Source of the DNA: Paenibacillus catalpae
Lineage (GTDB): Bacteria; Bacillota; Bacilli; Paenibacillales; Paenibacillaceae
Direction: 5' to 3'
Assembly: GCF_900112695.1 (NCBI RefSeq)
Contig: NZ_FOMT01000008.1
Span: 1 to 64,000 of the forward strand
DNA length: 64,000 bases
Positions 23,561-33,024 of this stretch are shown here, in pieces (positions within the stretch are counted from its first letter, which is position 1; the number at the start of each line of letters is the position of its first letter). Position numbers and translations under genes: made by a program. The notes beneath the pieces are model-generated. The model made no database searches. It was given only the letters and a program-made list of their open reading frames with translations, and was not told the DNA's origin.

Positions 23561-26500
23561 TTGAAAGCGTTAGTACAGGCTTTTGCCGCGGATCCGGACG
23601 TACAGTCGATTATTGCCGGTGTCCGCAAAGGAATGCGCGAACAGATGATATCGGGACTTGCAGGCTCTTCGAGGCAAGTGCTCGTAGCGGCGGTGAAGGA
23701 AGATTTAGACCGTCCGCTGCTCGTTGTTACGCATAATATGTATGCTGCACAGAAGATTGCAGAGGATTTGCAGGAATGCTTCTCTGCCGATGACGTATTG
23801 TTATATCCCGCGAATGAGCTGGTAGCTGCCGAAGCGGCGATCTCAAGTCCTGAGACGCTGGCGCAGCGCATGGATGTGCTGATCAGGCTGTCCGAAGGCT
23901 TCCGCGGGATTATTGTCGTTCCCTTTTCCGGTATTCGGCGCTACCAGCCGATCAAGGGTGTTATGTCGGAAGCCAAGATTAACGTCAAGGTTGGCGATAT
24001 GCTGGAGCTGGATGCTTTCCTGCGCCAGATGACCGGCCTAGGTTATGTCCGCGCGGACCGCGTAGAATCCAAAGGCGAGATGAGTGTCCGCGGCGGTATC
24101 GTGGATTTCTATCCGCTGACGGCGGAGCTTGCTTACCGGATTGAATGGTTTGGTGACGAGGTGGATTCCATTCGCACCTTCGACCCAACGGATCAGCGGT
24201 CGCTGGATAACCTGCAGACGTTTACCGTACCGCCTTGCCAGGAGATTGTGGCGGATGAGCGCCGCTTCAAAGCTGCAGCGGACCATGCGGCATCTCTGCT
24301 TGCCCAGCAGCTCGATAAGATGACGGACCGTACGGCGAAGGACCGTCTTCGCCAGGAGATTGGCGGCGAGATTGAGAAGCTGCGGGAGCAAGTCTATTTT
24401 CCTGAAATCTATAAATATATATCTCTGCTTTATCCGGAAAGACAGACTATTCTGGACTATGTGCCGGAGGACACGGTTCTTATCCTGGATGAGCCGACAC
24501 GTCTGATCGAGACGGGTCGCCAGCTGGAGCGGGATGAGGTCGAATGGTCGACGCATCTGCTGACTAACGGCAAGTCATTACCAACCTTTGTGCTCGCCCG
24601 GGAATCGGATGAGATTCTCCATCACCGCAAATTCCAGACGTTGTTCATGTCTCTTTTCCTGCGGCAAATTCCTCATTCTCAGCCGCAAAACATTTTAAAT
24701 ATGACGAGCCGCGCGATGCAAAACTTCCATGGGCAGATGAATGTGCTCAAAGCGGAGATGGAACGCTGGAAGAAGACCGGAGCGAAAGTGATGATGCTGG
24801 GCGGCAATAGCGAACGGCTCGACCGGATCCGCCGAGTGCTGCAGGATTATCATATTGAACCTCCTATCCTGATTGAGGGCAACCTGCAATCCGGCTTTGA
24901 GCTGCCATCCTCCCATCTTGTCATTATTACGGAAGGCGAGATGTTCTCGCAGAAGCAGCGTAAGGCACGCCGGATGGATAAGAAGATCGATAATGCCGAG
25001 CGGATCAAGAGCTATACCGAGCTGAAGGTCGGCGATTATGTCGTTCATCAGAATCATGGCATCGGCAAATATGTCGGCATCGGCACGCTGGAGATCGCAG
25101 GCATTCATAAGGATTACCTGCACATTCTGTATGCGGGCGGCGATAAGTTGTCCGTTCCGGTTGAGCAGGTCGATATGATTCAGAAGTACGTCGGTTCCGA
25201 AGAGAAGGAGCCGAAGATTAATAAGCTGGGCGGCAGTGAATGGGTACGGGCGAAAAATAAAGTCCGCGCTTCGGTACAAGACATTGCAGACGACCTGATC
25301 AAGCTGTATGCGGAACGTCAAGCAGCGCCCGGTTTTGCTTTTGGCCAGGATACGGCCTATCAGAATGAGTTCGAAGCGATGTTCCCGTATGATGAGACTC
25401 GCGATCAGCTGCGGGCGATCGAAGAGATCAAGAAGGACATGCAGAAGCCGCAGCCGATGGACCGGCTTCTATGCGGTGACGTAGGCTACGGCAAAACCGA
25501 GGTGGCAGTACGTGCCGCATTTAAGGCTGCGATCGAAGGCAAACAGGTAGCCATACTTGTGCCAACAACGATTCTGGCGCAGCAGCATTACGAGACGTTC
25601 CGCGAGCGCTTCTCTGGTTATCCGTTTAATATTCAAGTGCTCAGCCGTTTCCGCTCTCGCAAGGAACAGACGGACACGATGAAGGGCTTGAAGGCAGGAA
25701 CGGTTGATGTGGTGATCGGCACGCATCGCCTGCTGTCGCAAGATGTGATCTTTAAAGATCTGGGTCTGCTTATCGTGGATGAAGAGCAGCGGTTTGGCGT
25801 GTCGCATAAGGAGAAGCTCAAGAAGCTTAAGACGAATGTCGACGTGCTGACACTGACCGCAACGCCAATCCCGCGGACGCTTCATATGTCGATGCTCGGC
25901 GTACGGGATCTATCGGTTATTGAGACGCCGCCGGAGAACCGCTTCCCGGTGCAGACGTATGTCGTGGAATACAGCACCTCTCTTGTGCGTGAAGCTATCG
26001 AGAGGGAGCTGGCGCGCGGCGGACAGGTCTACTATCTATATAACCGGGTACAAGGGATTTACCAGATGGCGGAGCAGATCAACGCGCTTGTGCCGGACGC
26101 GAAGGTAGCGGTCGGCCACGGTCAAATGTCGGAACAAGAGCTCGAGAAGACCATTCTTGATTTTCTGGACGGCGAGTCGGATGTGCTTGTCAGCACAAGC
26201 ATTATCGAGACCGGCGTCGATATTCCGAACGTAAATACATTGATTGTTCATGATTCGGACAAAATGGGTCTCTCCCAGCTGTACCAGCTGCGGGGCAGGG
26301 TCGGCCGTTCGAACCGGATCGCCTACGCCTACTTCACCTACCAACGGGACAAGGTGCTCACCGAGGTGGCGGAGAAGCGTCTGCAGTCGATCAAGGAGTT
26401 TACGGAGCTTGGCTCCGGCTTCAAGATTGCGATGCGCGACTTGTCCATCCGCGGAGCGGGCAATCTGCTTGGTGCGGAGCAGCATGGATTTATTGCATCC

Positions 26501-27088
26501 GTTGGCTTTGATTTGTATTCGCAGATGCTGGCTGATGAGATTGCCAAGCGTAAAGCAGAGATGGAAGGCGTGGAAGTGAAGGAAGAACGCCGCGTTACAA
26601 CGCTTATTGACATCAGCATTGATGCTTATCTGCCATCGGATTATATTTACGACAGCATTCAGAAGATCGAGATTTACAAGAAGGTAGCGACCGTCACGTC
26701 CATTGATGAGGCGGAGGATCTTGCGGAGGAGCTGATCGACCGGTTCGGCAATCTGCCGCAGGCCGTCGACAACCTGCTCTCGGTCGGACGTCTGAAGGTA
26801 TACGGCTCGCAATACGGCATCGAGCAGATCAGCCAGAAGGGCGACGATCTCATCGTTCGCTTCGGCGAGCGCGAGAAGAAGCGGATTGACCGCAAGATGG
26901 TGGACCAGCTGTGCATGCAGTACGAGAACCGGTTCCGCCAGGGCGCGCTGCAGGATGATCATCCTTCGCTTCTGCTTCGCGGCAAAGGGCTCGAAATGGA
27001 TCAGAAGGTACAGATGCTGGAGGGCTTCCTGAAGAAATTCAAGGATGCGAGAAAAGGCGAAGAAGCGCTGCAAGATGCGAAGTCATGA
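23561..27088 (+). CDS. mfd: transcription-repair coupling factor
   Basis: A 1175-residue Mfd, an SF2 translocase that removes stalled RNA polymerase and recruits UvrA. Order: UvrB-like domains (1-~350), RNA polymerase interaction domain (VGDYVVHQNHGIGKYVGI, ~500), helicase domain with GDVGYGKTEVAVRAA, DEEQRFGV, TATPIPRTL and QLRGRVGRS, and the C-terminal D7 domain. TTG 23561 follows GGGGTG at 9 bp and gives a length like the 1177 residues of B. subtilis; an upstream in-frame GTG at 23534 has no site. It has no long gap to fin. Confidence 0.96.
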   Translation: MKALVQAFAADPDVQSIIAGVRKGMREQMISGLAGSSRQVLVAAVKEDLDRPLLVVTHNMYAAQKIAEDLQECFSADDVLLYPANELVAAEAAISSPETLAQRMDVLIRLSEGFRGIIVVPFSGIRRYQPIKGVMSEAKINVKVGDMLELDAFLRQMTGLGYVRADRVESKGEMSVRGGIVDFYPLTAELAYRIEWFGDEVDSIRTFDPTDQRSLDNLQTFTVPPCQEIVADERRFKAAADHAASLLAQQLDKMTDRTAKDRLRQEIGGEIEKLREQVYFPEIYKYISLLYPERQTILDYVPEDTVLILDEPTRLIETGRQLERDEVEWSTHLLTNGKSLPTFVLARESDEILHHRKFQTLFMSLFLRQIPHSQPQNILNMTSRAMQNFHGQMNVLKAEMERWKKTGAKVMMLGGNSERLDRIRRVLQDYHIEPPILIEGNLQSGFELPSSHLVIITEGEMFSQKQRKARRMDKKIDNAERIKSYTELKVGDYVVHQNHGIGKYVGIGTLEIAGIHKDYLHILYAGGDKLSVPVEQVDMIQKYVGSEEKEPKINKLGGSEWVRAKNKVRASVQDIADDLIKLYAERQAAPGFAFGQDTAYQNEFEAMFPYDETRDQLRAIEEIKKDMQKPQPMDRLLCGDVGYGKTEVAVRAAFKAAIEGKQVAILVPTTILAQQHYETFRERFSGYPFNIQVLSRFRSRKEQTDTMKGLKAGTVDVVIGTHRLLSQDVIFKDLGLLIVDEEQRFGVSHKEKLKKLKTNVDVLTLTATPIPRTLHMSMLGVRDLSVIETPPENRFPVQTYVVEYSTSLVREAIERELARGGQVYYLYNRVQGIYQMAEQINALVPDAKVAVGHGQMSEQELEKTILDFLDGESDVLVSTSIIETGVDIPNVNTLIVHDSDKMGLSQLYQLRGRVGRSNRIAYAYFTYQRDKVLTEVAEKRLQSIKEFTELGSGFKIAMRDLSIRGAGNLLGAEQHGFIASVGFDLYSQMLADEIAKRKAEMEGVEVKEERRVTTLIDISIDAYLPSDYIYDSIQKIEIYKKVATVTSIDEAEDLAEELIDRFGNLPQAVDNLLSVGRLKVYGSQYGIEQISQKGDDLIVRFGEREKKRIDRKMVDQLCMQYENRFRQGALQDDHPSLLLRGKGLEMDQKVQMLEGFLKKFKDARKGEEALQDAKS

Positions 27089-27259
27089 TCGTATAAAATA
27101 TAAGAAAGTATAATTTTTCACTATACTGGGCTTATATTTTTATTCACGAAACGTGTGCTGCTCCTCTTAAAGACGACGCAAGCCGTTTCGCCTTATAGCA
27201 AAGGCTTGTCGTTTTCTGTTACAATACAATAAACTTCTCAATTTGAAAGGGGATTCAAC

Positions 27260-28369
27260 ATGTTGCACACAACACGCAAATCGACATGGCGCAGAAGCGC
27301 GCTGCTCGTTATCGCGGCAGTGCTCGTCATGACGATCATGGCGGCTTGCGGTGGTAAGAAAGATAACGAAGGTTCCTCGGGCCTTACTTTCGAAGGGGCA
27401 GGCAAGGGTACCGTCGTTGCGACATACAAGGACGGCAATGTTACAGAACCAGAGTTCAACAAGTACCTTGATATCTTCAACATTATGCAGCCGGGCTATG
27501 AGCAAGTGATTGCAATCCCGCAATTCAAGGAGCAATTGCTCCAACAGTACGTTTCGTATAAAATTCTGGCTAAACAAGCTTCCGAAGACACGGTGAAAAA
27601 AGCCGACGGCGAAACGGACGAGCAGATGAAGAGCTTTGAAGATACGCTCAAAACAAATGCCGACGTGAAGAAAACGCTGGATGACAAAAAAGTATCGACA
27701 GCTGACGTTAGAACGTACCTCAACCTGATGCTGGTAGTGGTTGAGCACATGAACTCGCAAGTAACCGACGAAGAGATGAAAGCCGAGTATGAGAAAAACA
27801 TCGGCAACTACAATCCGGTTACGGTTCGTCATATTCTTGTAGCTACGGCCGATCCTGCGGATTCGACGAAGACACTCCGCACGAAAGAGGAAGCTCTTGC
27901 GCGCGCCAAAGAAGTAAAAGCGAAGCTTGATGCTGGCGGCGACTGGGCAGCACTTGCGAAGCAATACTCCGACGATACTGGCTCGAAGGATAATGGCGGC
28001 CAATACGCGGATGCGAAAGCATCGGATTGGGTAGAAGGATTTAAGAATGCTGCTCTGACACAGCCTCTTAACAAAATTGGCGATCCGGTTGAGACCGAAT
28101 ACGGCTACCACGTTATCCTGGTTGAGAAACGCGACCAAGTAACCTATGACAAGGTAACGGAAGAGCAGAAGCAAGAAGTTCAAAGCGTAGTGGCTTATAA
28201 CCACATGAACACGTTCATGACGGATGAAATGCCGAAACAAGACGTGAAAATCACCTTGCCTGAGGCATCGCCGGAAGCTTCTTCCGACGCATCCGCATCG
28301 CCAGGTGCATCGGAATCGCCAGCGGCATCCGAATCTCCGGCAGCAAGCGAATCGCCAGCTGCTAAATAA
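27260..28369 (+). CDS. PrsA-like peptidylprolyl isomerase lipoprotein
   Basis: A 369-residue lipoprotein. The signal peptide (basic start, LLVIAAVLVMTIMAACGG) ends in a lipobox with the modified Cys near residue 30. The parvulin domain (about 185-285) shows VTVRHILVATADPAD and VETEYGYHVILVEKRD. It should help fold exported proteins outside the membrane. The C-terminus is a low-complexity tail with repeated SESPAA units. B. subtilis has no such gene between mfd and spoVT. AAAGGGG precedes the ATG. Confidence 0.92.
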   Translation: MLHTTRKSTWRRSALLVIAAVLVMTIMAACGGKKDNEGSSGLTFEGAGKGTVVATYKDGNVTEPEFNKYLDIFNIMQPGYEQVIAIPQFKEQLLQQYVSYKILAKQASEDTVKKADGETDEQMKSFEDTLKTNADVKKTLDDKKVSTADVRTYLNLMLVVVEHMNSQVTDEEMKAEYEKNIGNYNPVTVRHILVATADPADSTKTLRTKEEALARAKEVKAKLDAGGDWAALAKQYSDDTGSKDNGGQYADAKASDWVEGFKNAALTQPLNKIGDPVETEYGYHVILVEKRDQVTYDKVTEEQKQEVQSVVAYNHMNTFMTDEMPKQDVKITLPEASPEASSDASASPGASESPAASESPAASESPAAK

Positions 28370-28378
28370 ATCATGAAT

Positions 28379-28420
28379 AAAGCTGATCTTATCATGTAAA
28401 TGATGGGATCAGCTTTTTTT
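28379..28420 (+). terminator. terminator after the PrsA-like gene
   Basis: AAAGCTGATC (28379-28388) pairs with GATCAGCTTT (28408-28417), with an inner ATCAT/ATGAT stem, and ends in a run of eight T. Confidence 0.9.
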
Positions 28421-28498
28421 GTGGCAAAAAGGACTTTCTTGAATTTGTAAAAAGTGATATCATAATTATATCAAAACAATATAAGGGGTGTTTCACTT

Positions 28499-29371
28499 AT
28501 GAAGGAATACAAAGCTTGGCATGTGAACGGATTCCTTGCACTGCTTGCCGCGATTATCTCCTTTGCCGGCGGTATCGCGCTTATCGTATTTGGATCCGAT
28601 CAGCTGGATCCGAATATTTTTCTAATCGTTCTTGGGATCGTGCTTGAAGTGATCTTTATTGTGGCGGTATCCTCGCTTACGATCGTTCAGCCGAATGAGG
28701 CGAAGGTGATTACGTTCTTCGGTACGTACGTAGGTACCGTCCGCGACAGCGGGCTTTGGATAGTTGTACCGTTCACGAATAAGAAGAAAGTGTCGATGAA
28801 GGTTCGCAACTTCAACAGCCAAACGCTGAAGGTAAATGATGCGGAAGGCAATCCGGTCGAGATTGGCGCCGTTGTTGTGTTCAAGGTGACGGAGACGGCC
28901 AAGGCATCCTTTGATGTTGATAACTACGAGCGGTTCGTGGAGATTCAGAGCGAAACAGCGGTTCGTCATATTGCCGCACAATATCCTTACGATACGTTTA
29001 CGGATAATGATGTTCAATCGCTGCGCGGCAATGCCGACGAGGTAGCGGTGGAGATGATGAATGAGCTTCAGAACCGGCTTGCGGTAGCCGGAGTTGAGGT
29101 GCTGGAGACCCGCCTGACGCATTTGGCATATGCGCCCGAGATTGCAAGCGCGATGCTGCAGCGTCAACAGGCAATTGCGATCGTGTCGGCCCGTCAAAGA
29201 ATTGTTGAGGGAGCCGTAGGCATGGTGGATTCGGCCTTGAAGCAGCTGGCGGAGAACGGGATTGAACTGGATGAGGAGCGGCGCGCTGCTATGGTCAACA
29301 ATTTGATGGTCGCGATTGTCTCGGACCGCGGAGCAACGCCGGTTATTAATACGGGCACGCTGTACTCCTAA
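28499..29371 (+). CDS. SPFH/Band-7 domain membrane protein
   Basis: A 290-residue SPFH protein. Two hydrophobic N-terminal segments (about residues 11-31 and 41-60) are followed by the SPFH core (VQPNEAKVITFFGTYVGT, GLWIVVPF, VVVFKVTETAKASFDVDNY), then a helical region with LQRQQAIAIVSARQRIVEGA. Such proteins scaffold membrane microdomains. It follows the terminator of the prsA-like gene, with CATAAT (28461) as a possible -10 element. The next gene, a small ribbon-helix-helix protein, starts 12 bp later and is probably cotranscribed. Confidence 0.88.
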   Translation: MKEYKAWHVNGFLALLAAIISFAGGIALIVFGSDQLDPNIFLIVLGIVLEVIFIVAVSSLTIVQPNEAKVITFFGTYVGTVRDSGLWIVVPFTNKKKVSMKVRNFNSQTLKVNDAEGNPVEIGAVVVFKVTETAKASFDVDNYERFVEIQSETAVRHIAAQYPYDTFTDNDVQSLRGNADEVAVEMMNELQNRLAVAGVEVLETRLTHLAYAPEIASAMLQRQQAIAIVSARQRIVEGAVGMVDSALKQLAENGIELDEERRAAMVNNLMVAIVSDRGATPVINTGTLYS

Positions 29372-29382
29372 GGGTCAGTCCA

Positions 29383-29565
29383 ATGGGGAAAGAAAAGAAA
29401 GCTTTTGCGCTCCGGCTTGATCCAGATGTACACCGTGCCATCGAGCAGTGGGCGAGTGATGAGTTCCGCAGTGTTAACGGGCATATCGAGTTTTTGCTCA
29501 GGGAAGCGCTGAGCAAAGCGGGCAGGCTTCCTAAGCCCTCGGCCAAAAATCCAGATCAACCATGA
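29383..29565 (+). CDS. small ribbon-helix-helix (Arc-like) protein
   Basis: A 60-residue protein starting KAFALRLDPDVHRAIEQWAS, a typical Arc/MetJ-type beta strand and helix, followed by FRSVNGHIEFLLREAL. RHH proteins bind DNA as dimers. Here the closest neighbour is the SPFH gene 12 bp upstream, and the same pair is, to my knowledge, common in Bacillota, so the two may work together; the role is not established. The C-terminus is Pro/Lys-rich. Confidence 0.82.
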   Translation: MGKEKKAFALRLDPDVHRAIEQWASDEFRSVNGHIEFLLREALSKAGRLPKPSAKNPDQP

Positions 29566-29574
29566 CATATGGAG

Positions 29575-29614
29575 CCGTCGTTCCGCCTGCAAGAGGGTGA
29601 AACGACGGTTTTTG
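29575..29614 (+). terminator. terminator after the SPFH-RHH pair
   Basis: CCGTCGTT (29575-29582) pairs with AACGACGG (29601-29608), followed by TTTTTG. Confidence 0.85.
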
Positions 29615-30054
29615 CATGCGCGGATTTTTTTCACGTGGAACAATTAGCGGGGTTAATTATTAAAAAAAAGGAAATGAAGCAAGGTTTTTGCCATAGAAGG
29701 GAATGCTTTAAATGGTGATTTACGGCTTGTCTAACTGAACACATCCGATACGCCTGGCTTCAGCAGGGGACCGCATGATACGGCGGATGGCCGTGCATAA
29801 GAATTTGGGAGCCGATGAATACTATGGTCAGATTCACAAAAGAATTCGTTATCGAACGCGCTAGGTATAAGAGCAGCCGAACGACATCCAGGAATACGGC
29901 AGCTTGAACAGGCGCTCCGCTAGCTGTATCATTCTTTTTCCGCGAGAACGCTTTATCCCGTCATTGCAAGGTGAGGGTTTAGCATAATCGCTTGTCATGA
30001 AGGCAAATCGTATCCAGTGACTTAAAATCCTCTAGGAAAGTGGGGCAACAAGAA
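29615..30054. other. spoVT upstream region without a gene
   Basis: No convincing gene is seen in these 440 bp. GCATAA at 29795-29800 followed after 17 bp by AATACTA (29818-29824) is near the sigma-G consensus with one mismatch and could be the spoVT promoter, with a leader of about 220 nt. A weaker GCATAA lies at 29982. Confidence 0.35.
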
Positions 30055-30594
30055 ATGAAAGCAACTGGAATTGTACGTCGCATCGATGATCTCGGGCGTG
30101 TGGTGATTCCGAAGGAGATCCGCCGTACTTTACGTATTCGCGAAGGAGATCCGCTCGAAATATTTGTTGACCGCGACGGTGAAGTGATACTGAAAAAATA
30201 CTCTCCAATTGGCGAGCTTGGCGACTTTGCTAAGGAGTATGCCGAATCTTTATTCGAAAGCACGAATCATGTCACTCTCATTACCGACCGCGATACGGTC
30301 ATTGCCGTAGCTGGCGCTTCGAAAAAGGAGCTGCTGGAGAAACAGATCGGATCGATTCTGGAAAGCTGCATGGATAACCGTAAAACGGCGGAAGGAACTG
30401 CCGGCACATACGAGATCGTAAAAGATTTGCATGACACATACTCCGCTTATGTTGCAGCACCTATCGTTGCAGGAGGAGACCCGATCGGCACGGTCGTATT
30501 GCTCAGCAAGGATGATGCGGTCAAAATGTCGCAGATGGAAACCAAAATGGTGGAGACGGCGGCAGGCTTCCTGGCGAAGCAAATGGAACAATAA
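30055..30594 (+). CDS. spoVT: stage V sporulation regulator SpoVT
   Basis: A 179-residue regulator active in the forespore under sigma-G. It has an AbrB-type N-terminal domain (ATGIVRRIDDLGRVVIPKEI, residues 3-22) and a C-terminal GAF-like domain (about 55-178). ATG 30055 has GGGG 9 bp upstream and gives the B. subtilis length; GTG 30040 lies too near its AGGAAAG. It is followed by accessory genes rather than yabM. Confidence 0.95.
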   Translation: MKATGIVRRIDDLGRVVIPKEIRRTLRIREGDPLEIFVDRDGEVILKKYSPIGELGDFAKEYAESLFESTNHVTLITDRDTVIAVAGASKKELLEKQIGSILESCMDNRKTAEGTAGTYEIVKDLHDTYSAYVAAPIVAGGDPIGTVVLLSKDDAVKMSQMETKMVETAAGFLAKQMEQ

Positions 30595-30607
30595 GCAGTC
30601 AAAAACA

Positions 30608-30667
30608 AAGGCTTGGCTTCCCGTCAACCGGTCGCAGCGCGATCTACACGGAAACCCAAGCCTTTTT
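30608..30667. terminator. bidirectional terminator between spoVT and the AraC gene
   Basis: AAAGGCTTGG and CCAAGCCTTT pair over a 38-nt interval; a T-run follows on the + strand and the A-run before it serves the minus strand (the gene ending at 30667). Confidence 0.8.
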
Positions 30668-31512
30668 TATATGGTGCGGTTAATATGGTCCCTGGATGCC
30701 CGGGGAGAGGTGCCGATCACTCTCTTGAACATTTTGGAGAAAAGGAAGGGATCGGTATAGCCGACAGAACGGGCGATATCGCCTATTGTCAGCTCTTGAT
30801 GATGGAGAAGCTCAACCGCCCGGTTCATGCGGAAGCGGAGCAGGAAGGCCTGCAGGGATACGCCAAACTGCGCTTTGAATATGCCGGACAAGTAGGTGCG
30901 GTCGAGTCCTACAAACTTTGCAATGTCCTGAATGGAGATGGGCAGGCTGTAGCTGTTCTCGATAAAGGTAACGGCTTTGCTGATGTAGATCTCTTTGGTG
31001 TTGACGGCATGCGGCGGAGAGGCCGATTGTCTGTTGCAGGCGACGAGCCGGGCCATGTACTGGTAAAGAAGACTTTGGCTTACCAGATCTCCGCTGTTTG
31101 GATATGCTTCAAAGGCATGATGGAATTGTTCGTAGACCGTCTCGAAAAAGTCTCTGTACTCGCTAGCTTCAAAAATCGGGCTTGAGTGGTTCATGCCGGC
31201 TCGCTGCAGCAGGGACTTGGCATGAAGCCCTTTGAGCCCGACCCAGGAATAAGTCCATGGGTTATGCTCATCCGCTTTGTAATACACGAGTGCGCCCGGA
31301 ATGATAAGAAAGCCTTGTCCCGCATGCAGCTCATAGCTGAGCTCTCCTAAACGGAATTGCCCGGAACCGCTATGGACATAGTGCACAATATACATATCAC
31401 GCAGACCGGGGCCCCAATAATGCCCGGGATCACAATCCTGCTTGCCCCAAAATAATAAGCTTAAATCCATATATCTTTCTGTTACCGGAAGTTGAATTTC
31501 GGATATAGGCAT
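30667..31512 (-). CDS. AraC family transcriptional regulator
   Basis: A 281-residue AraC-type regulator. The N-terminal half is a cupin-like ligand domain (YIVHYVHSGSGQFRLGELSY). The C-terminal half has two helix-turn-helix motifs: ISIQDIAKFVGLDRTYLSGI and LTIGDIARSVGYTDPFLFSK. It is divergent from the GH4 alpha-galactosidase gene and probably controls it in response to an alpha-galactoside. The start at 31512 is supported by GGAGGG on the minus strand; an earlier in-frame ATG at 31530 has no site. Confidence 0.9.
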   Translation of the reverse strand: MPISEIQLPVTERYMDLSLLFWGKQDCDPGHYWGPGLRDMYIVHYVHSGSGQFRLGELSYELHAGQGFLIIPGALVYYKADEHNPWTYSWVGLKGLHAKSLLQRAGMNHSSPIFEASEYRDFFETVYEQFHHAFEAYPNSGDLVSQSLLYQYMARLVACNRQSASPPHAVNTKEIYISKAVTFIENSYSLPISIQDIAKFVGLDRTYLSGIFKAQFGVSLQAFLLRFRMNRAVELLHHQELTIGDIARSVGYTDPFLFSKMFKRVIGTSPRASRDHINRTI

Positions 31513-31698
31513 AAGGCGAGTTCCCTCCATCGGGTGGTCAACAGCTTATAGGCTTATTATAAAGCGTGAATGCCGGCTCGTCACAAGGAAATGGGATTAT
31601 GACAAATAAATAAGAGGCTTTGCCATGTTCGCTTAACCGCTTCGGAGATATAGTGAAGGAGTTAATTCCTTTTACGATAATGGGAGGCGGAAGCAACG

Positions 31699-32997
31699 AT
31701 GTCCAAAATTACTTTTCTAGGCGCGGGAAGTACAGTGTTCGCAAAAAATGTACTTGGTGACGTGATGTCTACGGAGCCGCTGCAAGGTTTCGAGCTAGCC
31801 CTGTTTGATATTGATGCAGGCCGGCTGCGTGATTCCGAGCAGCTGCTGTTGAATATGAAAGCATCACTCGGAAGCAGCTGTGTGATTAAAGCCTATACCG
31901 ACCGGAAAGAAGCGCTCCGCGGTGCTAAATATGTCATTAACGCGATTCAAGTCGGCGGTTATGATCCATGTACGATTACGGATTTTGAAATCCCGAAAAA
32001 ATACGGTCTTCGCCAAACGATTGCCGATACGGTAGGCATCGGCGGTATTTTCCGTAATTTGCGTACAATTCCGGTCGTGCTGGACTTTGCTTCGGATATG
32101 CGGGAGGTTTGTCCGGATGCTTTGTTCATGAACTATACGAACCCGATGGCCGTTCTGACGAATGTACTGTCTACAGCAGGCGGGGTAAGAACCGTTGGCT
32201 TATGCCACAGTGTGCAGTCTTGCGTCTCGGATCTGTTCAAGAATCTGGGGATGGATTCCACAGGCGTGGAGTCGAAGATTGCGGGCATTAATCATATGGC
32301 CTGGCTCCTTGAAGTGAAGAAGGACGGCGTAGACCTGTATCCGGAAATCAAGCGCCGTGCGATTGAGAAGCAGAAGGAGAAGCATCATGACATGGTACGT
32401 CTTGAAATGATGCTGAAATTCGGTTATTACATTACGGAGTCTTCCGAGCATAACGCGGAATACCATCCGTATTTCATTAAACGCAACTATCCGGAGCTGA
32501 TCGAACGCTTCAATATTCCGCTGGATGAGTATCCGCGCCGCTGTATCGAGCAGATCAAAGGCTGGAACAATATGAGGGAATCCTTGCTCGCGAACAGCAA
32601 TATCGAGCACAAACGCAGTCATGAATACGCTTCCCACATTATGGAGGCAATTGAAACCGGTAACCCGTTCAAAATTGGCGGTAACGTGATGAACACCGGC
32701 CTCATTACCAACCTGCCGAAGGAAGCTTGCGTAGAGGTACCGTGCCTCGTAGACCGTTCCGGCATTAATCCGACGTATATCGGCGATCTGCCGCCGCAGC
32801 TGGCTGCGCTCAACCGCACGAACATTAATACGCAGCTGCTTACAATCGAAGCAGCGCTGACGCAGAAGAAGGAGCATATTTACCACGCGGCGATGCTGGA
32901 TCCTCACACTTCGGCTGAGCTGTCCATCGATGATATTGTGGCTTTGTGCGATGATTTGATCGAGGCTCATGGGGATTGGTTGCCGCGATATAAGTGA
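31699..32997 (+). CDS. melA: GH4 alpha-galactosidase/alpha-glucosidase
   Basis: A 432-residue glycoside hydrolase family 4 enzyme, which needs NAD and a divalent metal. The Rossmann start is KITFLGAGSTVFAKNVLGD. The metal ligands are expected in GLCHSVQ (Cys and His) and INHMAWLL. Family members act on melibiose or related alpha-galactosides, usually intracellular and sometimes phosphorylated; the exact sugar is inferred. No transporter gene lies next to it. ATGGGAGGCGG-type site precedes the ATG. It is divergently transcribed from the AraC regulator. Confidence 0.93.
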   Translation: MSKITFLGAGSTVFAKNVLGDVMSTEPLQGFELALFDIDAGRLRDSEQLLLNMKASLGSSCVIKAYTDRKEALRGAKYVINAIQVGGYDPCTITDFEIPKKYGLRQTIADTVGIGGIFRNLRTIPVVLDFASDMREVCPDALFMNYTNPMAVLTNVLSTAGGVRTVGLCHSVQSCVSDLFKNLGMDSTGVESKIAGINHMAWLLEVKKDGVDLYPEIKRRAIEKQKEKHHDMVRLEMMLKFGYYITESSEHNAEYHPYFIKRNYPELIERFNIPLDEYPRRCIEQIKGWNNMRESLLANSNIEHKRSHEYASHIMEAIETGNPFKIGGNVMNTGLITNLPKEACVEVPCLVDRSGINPTYIGDLPPQLAALNRTNINTQLLTIEAALTQKKEHIYHAAMLDPHTSAELSIDDIVALCDDLIEAHGDWLPRYK

Positions 32998-33024
32998 TGC
33001 GGATGATCGATGGTGGGCGGGTGC

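Noticed and set aside
29880..29940. A fragment resembling the 3' arm of the structured element (GGCGCTCCGCT)
   Set aside because: Only about 11 bases match, and the inner stem and outer arms are missing.
30613..31185. 190-codon plus-strand frame antisense to the AraC gene
   Set aside because: It is the mirror of the real coding frame; codon pattern and domain content support the minus strand.
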